The position numbers and the translations under genes were made by a program. Below, piece after piece: positions 40,261-51,200 of a DNA stretch of 64,000 nucleotides (positions are counted from its first letter, which is position 1; every line of letters begins with the position of its first letter). The DNA is from Neodontobutis hainanensis (lineage: Eukaryota > Chordata > Actinopteri > Gobiiformes > Odontobutidae), in assembly GCA_024349245.1 (NCBI GenBank), contig JALDNG010000005.1:21022501-21086500 (forward strand), written 5' to 3'. A model generated the notes under the pieces. It worked only from the letters and a program-made list of their open reading frames with translations, made no database searches and had not been told where the DNA came from.

Positions 40261-40439
40261 TCGCTCTCATTCTCTCACTCGGCTGAAAAGACTCTAAAGA
40301 CAGATGTTCTCCTTCAGAATCAGAGTCAGTCATTACTAAGACATTTTTAACATTTCTCTTACCCAAGAATTAGTTCCACGTATTTTTAAGTCCTTTATTA
40401 TAGCCTCATAGTCCTCAGCCCTATACCTTTTTCATTATA

Positions 40440-41125
40440 CACACACGACTGCGCTACCAACTTGGACAGTAATAATGTTGTCATTAAATATGCAGATGAC
40501 ACTACTATCCTTGTCCTCATTAAAGGTGGCAACGACTCATCATATAGAGACATGGTTCACAGGGTTACTGTCTATGGAGAGGACAATGATCTTGTTCTCA
40601 ACATAGACAAAACAAAGGAACTATTTCTGGACTTTAGGAAGAGAGCCTCCCCGCTACAGCCTCTAACCATCAAGGGGATCGAGGTGGAACGAACTGACAG
40701 CTATAAGTTCTTGGGACTTCACATCTCCGAGAATCTTAGCTGGGCTAAAAACACTGTTGCAACAGTGAAAAGCACAGCAGAGGCTGCACTTCATTAGGGT
40801 ACTGAAGAAAGCTGGCCTTAAAAGTCAACCTCTAACCCACAACACCACCCTGGCTGAGAGGATATCACTGCAACGGGTCATTAAGACTGCTGAGAGGGTT
40901 ATTGGCTCAAACCTTCCCTCCATGGACACTACATCCAGCGCTGCAAAAGAAAAGCACAGAGCATCCTTAAGGACAAATACCACCCAGCTTTTGCTTTGTT
41001 TGGGTGGACACAGGGTATAGTCTGAGACATCGTAGGCCTGTGAGTATTAGCACCCACAAGGCCCGTTTGTTTAAAAGTTTTTTCCCAGCCACTGTCAGGT
41101 TAGTGGCACAAGATATTAACGAGGG
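40440..41125 (+). mobile_element. LINE reverse transcriptase fragment (CR1/Rex1-like)
   Basis: From 40462 it reads 'VVIKYADDTTILVLIKGGND', 'LNIDKTKELFLDFRK' and 'DSYKFLGLHISENLSW', the catalytic YADD block and the thumb region of a fish CR1/Rex1-type RT. After a stop at about 40797 the C-terminal domain continues with frameshifts to about 41120. Clade assignment from memory. Confidence 0.8.
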
Positions 41126-41295
41126 AAATTTGTATCCCACTCCGTGTTCTTAAACTTAAACAGTAAAACAGCCACACCACTTTTTTTAAGAGAGTTTCAG
41201 CTAAAGTATTTTAGGGTTTTTCTTTGCATCCCAAACAATTTTCCTGGAAGTTGTGTAGGAGTTGTGAAGTCTGGCTTTGACGTTTGGCTCAGTCA

Positions 41296-41425
41296 AACGT
41301 CCTTCAACCGGAAGGTAGGGGGTTCGATTCCTTGGGCAAGACACTTAACCCACCTTGCCTCCAGTGGCTGTAACACTGGCTTTTGATAAAAGCATCAGCT
41401 AAATTAATAAATGTAAATGTAAAAA
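41296..41425 (+). mobile_element. SINE, internally deleted
   Basis: 'gtccttcaaccggaaggtag', B-box 'ggttcgattcc' fused directly to 'ttgggcaagacacttaaccc', and the tail 'gataaaagcatcagctaaat'. The segment between the B-box and the core is missing. Confidence 0.8.
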
Positions 41426-41858
41426 AAAGAATTAAAAAATTTATAATAGTCCACGTGGGCCAGCCCTCATCTGAATCAGGCAATCTTCAAAATCTCCCAA
41501 TTAGCCACACTGGCCCTGTGTCTGACTGTAAAACATGTTATTTGTACCTTGAATCCAGATTACTGTCATGTCATTACTGCACATCACTTTTCATCTGTTT
41601 TTTCACATTAACTGACTTTTTAAGAAGCACAAATATGGAGCCAATGCACAATCTATTTTTAGCATTGAAAAATTTAATCAGCATTGTGCTGCTGTAGTGT
41701 GGACAAACACAAACAGAAATTAAATTTGATTGATGAAGGGCCCCTTTATAAATACAATTTTAAAATGAAAATAGTTAGATTTATACATATATTAATAAAG
41801 TACGGTGGACACCAGCCGATGACAAAAATAAGTACTTATTTATAAATATAATTATATC

Positions 41859-41963
<105 letters not shown>

Positions 41964-42059
41964 ATAAGTATGTGAGTTATTTTTCTTTGTTTTTTCTTTT
42001 TTTTGTTCGTGTAATTGATAAACTGATTTACTGAAACTAGAGAGTTATTGATGAATATG

Positions 42060-42230
42060 GTTGTGTCATCAGCGAGTTAAGATATTTAAAATTCTCAGTC
42101 AAAAGTACCTTTTAACATTGGCTTCCATAATTTATGTGACCAGTAAAATACAAGGATGGACTAAGAGGACAGCCCTGTCTTATTCCTCTGTTTATACAGA
42201 ATCTGGGAGTTATTTCAATTTAATTTAATT
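42060..42230 (-). mobile_element. LINE RT fragment (L1/Tx1-like)
   Basis: On the minus strand the sequence reads 'IRQGCPLSPSLYFTGHINYG'. RQGCPLSP is the conserved block that precedes the catalytic box of L1-type reverse transcriptases. Very short remnant about 450 bp upstream of pdrg1. Confidence 0.65.
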
Positions 42231-42439
42231 TTTTTTTTTTCTCCTTTATGCCTCACCAGGGAGCACCTAGCATGTGGTCATTGAACCAGGTTTTGGTGCT
42301 TTCTGATGTGTGGGCAGCTGCCAAGTCCTACTGTAAAAAAAAGAAGTCATCAACTCCATAAAGCTTGTCTGCTGAAAGAAGCATGAACTGCTCTAAAATG
42401 TCAGGATGTCCCATTGTGCTAGACTCAGCTCTCCTCTCT

Positions 42440-42674
42440 GTGGCTCCTCGGTGGGCGGGACTAAAAAGAGCGCGAGGAGAGGAAGGAAGTGGATGAATCG
42501 AGTGTGCACTTTTAGAGAAATGAGAATGAAGAGTCTGACTGACATTCAATACTAACAGCCTAACAGCGGGTCGCAGCAATAAGCTACCCCAGCGCACAGC
42601 CTGCCGGAAGCCATTAGAAGACTTAGGAGGAACCAGTGTTTTATAGGTTTGTGTTCCCCTGCGGAGTTATTTTG
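42440..42674 (+). promoter_or_regulatory. pdrg1 promoter / 5' leader region
   Basis: Local GC-rich patch with a GC box GGGCGG (42453-42458) and ETS-like GGAAGT (42485-42490), about 200-235 bp upstream of the pdrg1 ATG. No TATA box. The minus-strand ORF 42328-42597 opposite this region has no recognisable feature. Confidence 0.45.
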
Positions 42675-42728
42675 ATGGAGACACAGTCATGGAGCCCGTG
42701 GACTCTCAGCGGGTGTTGGAGTATTTAA
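42675..42728 (+). promoter_or_regulatory. Upstream ORF overlapping the pdrg1 start
   Basis: ATG at 42675 opens an 18-codon frame (TAA at 42726-42728) that overlaps the pdrg1 ATG at 42689 out of frame. The uATG has T at -3 and G at +4 (weak); the pdrg1 ATG has G at -3 and G at +4 (strong), so leaky scanning would be needed. Confidence 0.6.
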
Positions 42729-42775
42729 CTGAAGTAGAAGAAGCGGCGGAGGATGTTCTCACCACAAAACAACAG
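42689..42775 (+). CDS. pdrg1: pdrg1 coding exon 1
   Basis: 29 codons, 'MEPVDSQRVLEYLTEVEEAA' to 'TTKQQ'. Donor ACAG|GTAACA, phase 0. Confidence 0.92.
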
Positions 42776-45700
42776 GTAACACCGCAGAACAAACAAGTAG
42801 GCCTACCAGACTCATATTTAACCACTACAGAGACATAATATGAACACTTAACCAACAGCTGCTAGGCTAACTGGTTAACAACCATTCTGTTCGAAGATCA
42901 GCTGCTAAAGAAACTCATGTTCCTCTGTCCAGTAGCCTACTGTTGGAAGCCCCTTTCACACAGTTACCAGTAAATTACCAGGATCACATTTCCGTCAACA
43001 CTAGACTGTTCACACAAGCAGAGGTCACTCCTGTTCACACTTATTCGGCTGATGGCAGATGTACAATGAAAATAAATTAACACATTTAAGCCTGTTTCCT
43101 ATCAGATCTATTAGAATCTCTCTCTGACACTGATTTAGAAAAATTTGGGCTCTCAAAAATAAATTGGCTCAACTTGCTCCAAGTAAGGTGAAAGGTGTAA
43201 GGTGAGCCGGGTCACGGGGTGAGTAGCACCACCAGGGAGTAAGCTGACCATCACCAACTAAAACTCCAGAATATAGCATTTAAATCTAGTAGATATCCAG
43301 TTATTTATAAATACATTGTAAATGACTTTGGAAGAAAATGTGTAAAGAAGCAACTGCAACTGTGAAAGACTTCACTTCTGTCCACCTTTATGCAGCCATA
43401 ATTATCCATGTCTACTATATCTACTATAATGTCAACCACAGAAACTCCTGGTCATAATGAAGGGAACATTTGGTGAAGTTGTTCCAATCCAAATCAGGAC
43501 ATAAAACAGCCATGTGATGAACTTAAAAAGTTACATACTATAATGCAAAACATAAATTGGCTTTAGTTCCTCATGGTTTCTTAGGTTGGACTACCCCACA
43601 GCCATTTTATTCAGGATAATATATAGCTAACTACTATTTCCATGTTTTTTTTAGCTTGTCACATAACCAACATGCAGGATGAATAGTTTTAAAACTGGAT
43701 AAATTATCTTTGATGTAAACACCATTATATAAAATATGCCACAATTCTACTTTTAGTTGTAAAATCTGTTTTTCAAAACAGTTTGTACTTGCCACTCCTC
43801 CAATATGCCCAAATTGTTTTCAGTCTTATTGAAAGGTTGAGTGCCTTTAATTGTTGGGGCCCTTACAACAATACAAATGTACAACTTTCTGTATATCTGA
43901 ATATGCTGGTAATGTTCCCGCTCACATTCACACCTCAATCTTTCCTTTTATTGTTCTGTAGTGTTAGTAGGTCTCGATCGCGCATGACCCTGCTTTTGTA
44001 GAATGCAGTCTCGTTTGATAATGCCGTTTTCTTTTTCAAATTAACAATCAAACACAAGGTTTTGTGTTATAGGGTACAGGGATTTTTGGGCAATGACCCA
44101 ATGGAGGAGTCTGACACACCTCAATATCAATCACCATCATAACCACTGATAAATACATTTGAGCACTGGACTCACCTCGAGGGCTTTAATTTGTCTTTAG
44201 CTAAAGGTCAACTTAAGTCATTTACAAACCCGATTCCCAAAAGGTTGGGACACTGTGCAAATTGTGAATAAAAACTGAATGCAATGATGTTAAAGTTTCA
44301 AATTTCACTGTTTTTTTCAGAATACAACATAGATGACATATCAAATAATTAAACTGAAAAAATGTATCATTCAAAAAAGTTGGGACAAGGCCATGTGTAC
44401 CTCTGTTTACGAGCATCCAGTCTGGTTTTCTGGCCTTGACCCTTACGCACAGAGATTGTTCCAGATTCTCTGAATCTCTGGGGAACTGCCCATCTTGACT
44501 TCTGAGAGACACGCTCTGAGAGGCTCTTTTTCTACATAAACATGTTGCCAATTGACCTAATAAGTTGCAAATTACAATACCACATACTATGAATGATATG
44601 AAGTAGGAAGGTTCTTATTTTAATATATCTTACTATGGTACAAATTTAGATTGCTCTGTAAAGTCCTGTTTATGTGTGAAGTGTGAGACCGGAACATGAC
44701 TGCAGCTCAGACACGGATAACACTCAAGACGAACCACTGACAGAGGCATTCGTCTGAACACTCTGTTTTCTCTGTTAGATTGTGGATCTGGACTCAAAGA
44801 GGAACCGGAACAGAGAGGCTCTGAGTGCACTGAGAAACGAGCTGTCCCAGTCCGGTCAGTCAAAAGTACTGACCAACAGAAAATTCAGGGTTTCAGTTCA
44901 ATGTGTGAATGGAAACTAATCGCATAGTTTCCATTCATTTTAATGTCTTGAAAGGAATGTTACAAGGAAGCATCTTTTTTTTTCTCTTGAATTAGTAAAA
45001 ATGAATAAATCATATCAATACTTTGTTTTTGATAAATCATTACTAATCCTGTAAATCTGTTTTTGTAAATCTGATGATGTTCTGGTGTATTTTCCAGAAA
45101 ACGTCAAGGTTTGCTTCGGCAACATTTTCATCAAATTCCCATCAAACAAAACCAGAGAGATGATTCTGAGAGGTACAGTTTAACAGAAATAATTTTTATT
45201 TGGTCTATTTTCCTGTTCAGCACTTTGTCTCATTAGACTCCATCTTGTTTGCAGACCAGGAGCAGCTCGACAAAGAGATCAACAATCTGCAGAAAGAACT
45301 GAAGGTGAAAGTCAATCGGCTCAATGATATACAAGGTGAGACGTCTGGCTTTGTTAAAGCTGCTTTCTTCCAGTGTACAGCAGCTGTTACTTTGGGTACT
45401 GTCAGGTTTTCTATGGCTTCATATAGTGTACATCACTATCATAGTTTATCACTGGAGAGATGTACTGCTGCTGAGTGTCTCAAACTTAATCTACAAAAGA
45501 TGCAGAACGGAGGCTTCATATTGCATTCTCTTACTATTATTATTATTATTATTATTATTGATGAAAACGTCAATGACAAGGACATGATGCTTTTGTGAAA
45601 AGCTGGTTTTAGTTGGAAAAGTTATGTTCAAGTTTAGTTACAAAATCTGAATACAGATTAAACTAACAAATGTATTCTGTTAAAGGCTTCTAAAACAGTC

Positions 45701-47086
45701 TGAATATCTAAATTTACAAATTTAAAAAGCAAATGAAAGTGTATTTGTATGAATGCTGTATAGTAGGTGTCCTGACAGAGGGTTGACTGATTTTCATAAC
45801 CTGCTAGCCTGTAAATACAAACAAGGTGTTCATTTCCTGGTGAAATTGTGAATATGCAAACAGGCCTCTTTGGATCCTAAAATATAAGCCATTAGAGACA
45901 TGTTGACTTCTTACATTGTACCTTTGAGTTAAACTTGGCTCAAAAGTTTTATTCAACCAGAACATTTTTTCTTAATTGTAAATAACACAGGTGTCTTCCA
46001 GAAGTTAATAAGATGATGTTCAAGATGCGTCGTTGTGGGAAAAATATTTCTTATATTCTCTTAATATATATCGCTTTTATTTACATTTTAACAAAAAGTG
46101 GCATGTCCAAAATGATTCACCCCTTCAAAAGCTACCTATAATTGCTGACCAGCTTTTAGCATGTCTCTACTTGTATTTTTGACCTCCAGTAGTTATCATT
46201 AATTTGGCGACTGCACGGGCAAAAAGCCATTATTTATTAACAGAAACCCTGTTCCAATATGTTACCTGTTATACTATTACTATATATACTATTATAAATG
46301 AACTGCTACATTTCAGAGTCAGCTGGGCCTTATTCTCTCCAAACAGAAATACTTTTTATATAGATATAATATTCATATCAGTGTGTTGCTCCTTGCAGTG
46401 TTTTCAGTGAATGTTTGTCACTCAGTATAGAGGTGTGAGCCAGGAATTACTTTTTATTCGAACTTTACATAGAAGCAATTTAAATTTTCTGAGAGATTAA
46501 AAGCTGCGCTCATTTGTCCTTATTATCCAGTCTTTGGTTTAGTTCTACAATTTATTTTATAATTTTTTTTTTTTTTAAATGTGGCAGTTGAGGGTTTTCG
46601 TGTGTCATTTTTGCTTTTTGAGCAGTTTTATAACATTATATACGTATCGCTCTCTGAACCTGTCCAAACTGAGACAAAGGAGCAGATATTTCTTCATAAA
46701 GTCTGATATTTCATCTGCCTGTACCAAGAAATGTCTCCTCTCCAGTCAAGTGTATTTGTTAAGAAAATGAATAGTGGTAAATGTCTCTGGTTGAGCCAAT
46801 GGAAACTGCCGTCAGTCTGGTCCAGACTTGGAGAAGAACTTATGATTATTCCTCTGATAGAGCAGCTGAAAATCCTTCATGTCATCAAGTATCGGTCACA
46901 GTGAAAGTACAAGTGTGAAAACCTGTGAAGGAGTCCTGGTCCGAGCTCTGTCCTTTAGTGGTGACTTTTTTATTTGTGTGGTGTGTTTTGTGTGTGTTTA
47001 CAGGGAAGCCTGAGCTGAGGGGCTACAGCCTCACGTCTCTGGGACCCAATGAACTCAAGGCCATCAACAGCCTCCTGAAGATGTGA
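42689..47086 (+). CDS. pdrg1: PDRG1, prefoldin-like subunit (5 coding exons)
   Basis: Exons 42689-42775, 44779-44854, 45098-45172, 45255-45335 and 47004-47086 join in frame to 133 codons, the same length as I recall for human PDRG1; all introns are GT-AG. The family is a small beta-class prefoldin-like protein in the prefoldin-like module of the R2TP/PAQosome co-chaperone and is DNA-damage responsive in mammals. Seen here: N-terminal helix 'RVLEYLTEVEEAAEDVL', 'IVDLDSKRNRNREALSALR', beta-hairpin 'VKVCFGNIFIKFP', C-terminal coiled-coil helix 'LDKEINNLQKELKVKVNRL' and 'LGPNELKAINSLLKM'. The start at 42689 is chosen by homology and Kozak context. A SINE begins 11 bp after the stop. Confidence 0.95.
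44218..44400. repeat. Interspersed repeat in pdrg1 intron 1 (partner at 48865-49010)
   Basis: 'acaaacccgattcccaaaag', 'gttgggacactgtgcaaatt' and 'agtttcaaatttcactgttt' recur at 48865-49010 in the same orientation. The phrase is common in fish genomes (memory), probably a MITE. Confidence 0.7.
44779..44854 (+). CDS. pdrg1: pdrg1 coding exon 2
   Basis: 'IVDLDSKRNRNREALSALRN' to 'ELSQS'. Acceptor TGTTAG, donor TCCG|GTCAGT, phase 1. Confidence 0.94.
45098..45172 (+). CDS. pdrg1: pdrg1 coding exon 3
   Basis: 'ENVKVCFGNIFIKFPSNKTR', then 'EMILR': the beta-hairpin that defines the prefoldin-like fold. Acceptor TTCCAG, donor AGAG|GTACAG. Confidence 0.94.
45255..45335 (+). CDS. pdrg1: pdrg1 coding exon 4
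   Basis: 'DQEQLDKEINNLQKELKVKV', then 'NRLNDIQ': C-terminal coiled-coil helix. Acceptor TTGCAG, donor CAAG|GTGAGA. Confidence 0.95.
45531..45560. repeat. (TTA)n microsatellite
   Basis: About nine TTA/ATT units in pdrg1 intron 4. The rest of that 1.7-kb intron shows no gene or recognisable element. Confidence 0.85.
47004..47086 (+). CDS. pdrg1: pdrg1 coding exon 5 (terminal)
   Basis: 'GKPELRGYSLTSLGPNELKA', 'INSLLKM' and TGA at 47084-47086. Acceptor TTACAG. Confidence 0.95.
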
Positions 47087-47096
47087 CCTCATGACA

Positions 47097-47225
47097 GGGG
47101 CGCAGTGGCTCAGGTGGTAGAGTGGAGTCCTATAACTGGAAGGTTGGCAGTTCGATTCCCTGGTGTATGATTTTTGAGTCCCTTTGGAGAAAAGTGGGAT
47201 ATAAAATTAAGCCATTATTGTTATT
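47097..47225 (+). mobile_element. Truncated SINE in the pdrg1 3' UTR
   Basis: Head 'ggggcgcagtggctcaggtg', B-box 'agttcgattcc', then a direct jump to the 3' end 'tttggagaaaagtgggatat'. The middle is deleted. Starts 11 bp after the pdrg1 stop in sense orientation, upstream of the poly(A) signal. Confidence 0.85.
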
Positions 47226-47249
47226 ACTTACATTTTTCTACATTGTCCA

Positions 47250-47255
47250 AATAAA
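47250..47255 (+). promoter_or_regulatory. Candidate pdrg1 poly(A) signal
   Basis: AATAAA 164 nt after the stop, just beyond the SINE. A second candidate, AATAAA near 47509, could extend the 3' UTR. Confidence 0.5.
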
Positions 47256-47259
47256 CAAC

Positions 47260-48864
47260 TCACTCCAATGGATTTTTGTTTTTATGTTTGAAAATGACCA
47301 ACTAGAAACAAAACAAGTAAATAGTCCAGACAATCTGTCAGCTGCCCCAAGTAGATATGTCTGTAAATACTTGAGAAGCAGCTGCCTTGTGCTAACTGAG
47401 AGGCTGGATAGGCCTTGACATAAACCCCACTGAGGAGGTGGATCTGACCCACAGAGTAGAGAAGAAAATGTGCTGCAGGTGTAAAACAGAAAATATGCAG
47501 AATGTGTTAATAAAACTTATTATTTAATGAAGTTATAAATATGCTGGTGCTATGCATTCATCAGTCTGGACGTTTTTCTATATTAAAGACTAGTTGCACA
47601 TTAATGTTTTCTGTCAAAAGCATGTCTTTGCACACAGTGCTACAACACTTTTGCAAGCCTCATTTTTTTTAAAACAAAAGTCCTTTAGTGCAGTGCAGTG
47701 TGTGCCATGAGATTTTCAGATGTTCCTCAGAAAATTATAACATTTTCCTTAATTGGTCCAAAATTGATTTCCAAGTTACTGGAAATAATTTTGTATAGCG
47801 CTCTTCAGGCAATGCAGTGACTGACTGGCTGAGTAATTGATGCATTACCTACTCCATGTCAGTAAGTGGCAGTAGGTACCACAATAAATGATCAGGTTAC
47901 TCAGTGTCAAGAGAGTTAATGAGCAAACTGTAGGTAGTGACAACAGTGGATTTGAAAAGGAAAAGTTTAAAATCCAGACTGGGACTTGAACAAAATTCTG
48001 ATCCAGATAAAAGTCCTGGTACATCTGACGGTCAAAAGAAAGCAAAAACACTGAGGTCAAGGCAATACAGTGAAAATTCTTTGTGTGGATTCTGGGGAGC
48101 CAACTAAATCGACTCAGCTATGTTTGGTGTGTGGGGAAAGATTATCCAACGGTGCCATGGTCCCAAGTAGCTTAACGCCACAGATAGAGACAGAAAAGTT
48201 GAGCAAGAGCTTTGTGTGTGCCCGTCTTCAATTCCTGCCAGATTATCAGCTTTGTGTTAATGTAAACGGGCCCAGGCCCCAACAAATTATAAGATTGAAT
48301 TGTCATTATATATACTGTTTTAGGTTACATTGTGTCAGTTTGCATGTAAAAAATGCACCTTGGCTCAAAAAAGGTTAAAAATGACTTATTTAGTGTATGT
48401 TATGAAAGATCTAATTGCAGCTTTAATTATTCTATGATCACACTACTAGTGATAATTGAAACAAATACAACATGATTTGGTGGAACATCCAGAAGCCTAA
48501 TATTTCTATGTCTATAATTAAAACATGGATTCCGAGCTATAATACTTGAGCTTCACTGACTTGTTATCCAATCTTACTGTGTTTCATCTAACCTCTATTT
48601 TGCAGAAGTCTGCAAAGTCTCCTAAATCCTCCTCCCCTTTGGTTCCATGTGCTCTTCTAGGAATTAAGAGAAGTGGGGGGATGAATGATTTAAATCTTCA
48701 CTGGGACTCGCTGTGTAATATAAAAAAGACATTCACACAACTGTTTTTGAAGAATTATGTCACTGGGAGCATTTAAGTACATGGAATATTTATGGATATG
48801 AGCCCAGTCTTCATTGGGAGTTTTTAAGTCCTGGAATTTAGATTTGCTACAGGAACAAAGCCAA
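47260..48864. other. No gene seen
   Basis: AT-rich intergenic sequence. ORFs at 48070-48378 and 48546-48776 show no firm motif; the second has a faint L1-like ORF2 tail flavour ('GGMNDLNLHWDSLCNIKK') that I cannot confirm. Confidence 0.4.
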
Positions 48865-49010
48865 TTTACAAACCCGATACAAAAAAGTTGAGACACTGTA
48901 CAGATTGTAAATAAAAACAGAATCCAATGATCTGGAAGTTTCAAATTTCAATATTTTATTCAGAATACAACATAACATATCAAATGAAATGTTATGCCAG
49001 ATATTGGCTC
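48865..49010. repeat. Interspersed repeat (partner at 44218-44400)
   Basis: 'acaaacccgatacaaaaaag', 'ttgagacactgtacagattg' and 'agaatacaacataacatatc' match 44218-44400. Confidence 0.7.
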
Positions 49011-49034
49011 ATTTTTGGACAAATTTGCAACTTG

Positions 49035-49315
49035 GTCACTCCACAGTCACACACTGGTTGTGGTAAGCTACATCTGTAGCTACAGTTGCCCTGGGGCAGA
49101 CTGGCAGAGATGTGGCAGCTATTCCACGTTTACGGACTCTCTGACCATCACCAAATACATTCACTAAACATTCTTACACATTCATACGAGGCAAGGAGGG
49201 TTAAGTGTCTTTGCCCAAGGACACAATGACAGTATGAACTGTGGGGAGAACGGGAATTAAACCGCATACTTACTGGTTGAAGGACAACGGCTCTACCACT
49301 GAGCCACTGCGCCCC
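49035..49315 (-). mobile_element. tRNA-derived SINE, reverse
   Basis: Complement of the family consensus: 'ttgcccaaggacacaatgac', 'cagtatgaactgtggggaga' and head 'ggctctaccactgagccact' ending at 'gcgcccc'. Near full length. Confidence 0.87.
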
Positions 49316-49319
49316 AAAA

Positions 49320-49610
49320 TGAATGATAACATAAGTTAATGGTTGGGTGAAGCCCTTTATTGTGAAACAACTGTGTTTACTCTTTCTAAAGTATAATGAC
49401 AATAACTATCCAAATGACCCTGATAAAAAGTTTACATACCCCAGTCCTTAATACTGTGTATTACCACCAGGCCCCAGTTCCTGTAAATTCTTAAACTGTC
49501 TTGTATGCACGTTTGAGATCTCCTCAGAGTGGCTCAATGATACTGAGGTCAGGAGACTGAGATGGCCAGCCAACAACCTTCACTTTATGCTGCTGTAGCC
49601 AATGACAGGA
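49320..49610. mobile_element. Tc1-like remnant (second family)
   Basis: Shares 'ggttgggtgaagcc', 'ccaaatgaccctgat' and 'aagtttacatacccca' with 30129-30400 and 57340-57544. It also has 'tcaggagactgagatggcca', typical of Tc1 interiors. It abuts the SINE, whose insertion probably split it. Confidence 0.7.
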
Positions 49611-50689
49611 TGTAACTCACACATATCCAAAACATCAGCAATCCACCTCCACAGCCCATTTTTCTTCAAGTCTCGTGTTCCAATGGAGATCCACAAAAAC
49701 ACTGAAATGTCCCAGTTTTAACCAATGCTAGAACCAAAGCAGCGCGTTGTGTTTACAACTTTTCTGTCTCATTGTCAATCAGAATTACAATGGAAATGCA
49801 AATATAAACCGATTGAAAAAGAGTCTGTAGCTCAATGATAATTGTTTTTTTCTCCAGCGTCATTTGACCATCAGCCAAAAAGAAAATTGTGATTTACAAA
49901 CGAGCTCCAGGAACAATACTGTCCGAGTACAATGCAAATGAATATGCTGCGTTTTGTCAAATGTTTTTCAAAACTTTAACGATATTCAGTGGTATCAGTT
50001 TATGGTTTTTGATTGTTTAATGACGTTGTACTGATCTTTTGCAACATCATTTTTAATTTAAGATGCAGACAAAACTGGTCATCCTAGTTATGTCTGACAT
50101 TTATTGAACACCTATGGATTCTTGCCAAACTTTAATACCATGTAATTAAGAAAAGGCATCTGGACTTTTGTTTCCAGATAACTTTGCTTTAACCTTTCTT
50201 AAAGATGACGTGGATGACTGAGAACCATAATAGACACTTTGTAATCTTAATTTGGTTAATGCTATTATGACTGTCTTTCTCTGTGGAGTCAAAGTAGCCA
50301 CAAGGGGGCAGTACAGTGCAGGCAAATGAGTCTGACGCTTGCTATTCATTAAAATGTTCTCACTGGTATTATTTCAGTGCTTGCTTATAAAAACGTGAAC
50401 ATGTATTGGTTAAAACTACACTATGTAACTGTATACGTCTTGATGTCTCCTTGACACTAAAATGGTCTTTCACACACAGTGCATTCACCTTCTAATGCTC
50501 CATTATACTGTATGCAAGCAAGTGCATGTTACCATCTTGTTAAATCATAAATCTCACTACAGCAACAACATTTTCCACACGTATGATGAATATGTGTATA
50601 CAATGAACACAACTATGCTATATTTGTTTGCTTGTTTGAGTCTTTTAAGTGGTGCTAATTCAAAAAAGTAATATACTGTTCAGAACCAG
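49611..50689. other. No gene seen
   Basis: Unassigned sequence. A phrase near 50200-50230 ('gatgacgtggatgactgaga') is weakly similar to 55943-55968 ('gatgtcctggaggactgaga'), suggesting a diverged shared repeat. Confidence 0.4.
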
Positions 50690-51200
50690 CAAAAGGACTC
50701 CAGTGCATCAGCAAAACACAGGCAGAAGGTTCTTCCAGGGTTTATTTTTGCAGATAATGTACAGAATGGTATCGAGAATATGGAGCAGGGAAAGCACACT
50801 TGACTAAAACTTAGACACGGAACACACGAGATAAAGCAGAATACAAAAGACTAACACTAGGAATTCAAGACACAAAACACAAGGAGAACCTAGAATTACA
50901 CATACTTAGCCACAAGGACCCTGAAAGACTCACGATGGGGGGTGAAGACGACCTGGCACTGAGTAGAGGAAGACACACGTGTTATATAGACACAACGAGG
51001 GACAGGTGAAACACATCAGGGCAGAGCATGCAATCAACACACAAGGGAAAGACACAAGGCAGGAAGTCAATATGAGAAACAGACAAGGGTGAGATACTTC
51101 ACAATAAAATCAGGAAATCAGATACAATAATGAAAACAAACTCGGACACACTAAAGAAACTGGAAATCAGATACAATACAGAAACAAGACAGGCTGACTA
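50690..51200. repeat. Probable retroelement-derived repeat, non-coding
   Basis: Has A/C-rich, stop-dense composition with 'gagggacaggtgaaacacat', 'gacacaaggcaggaagtcaa' and an internal direct repeat 'gaaatcagatacaata', as in non-coding or LTR parts of fish retroelements. No clean TG...CA termini or target duplication were found. Confidence 0.35.

Noticed and set aside
40462..40797. Host gene of 111 codons with YADD motif
   Set aside because: It is the reverse transcriptase of a truncated LINE, with stop and frameshift downstream.
50690..51200. A second solo LTR
   Set aside because: The composition fits, but no TG...CA ends with flanking duplication could be located.
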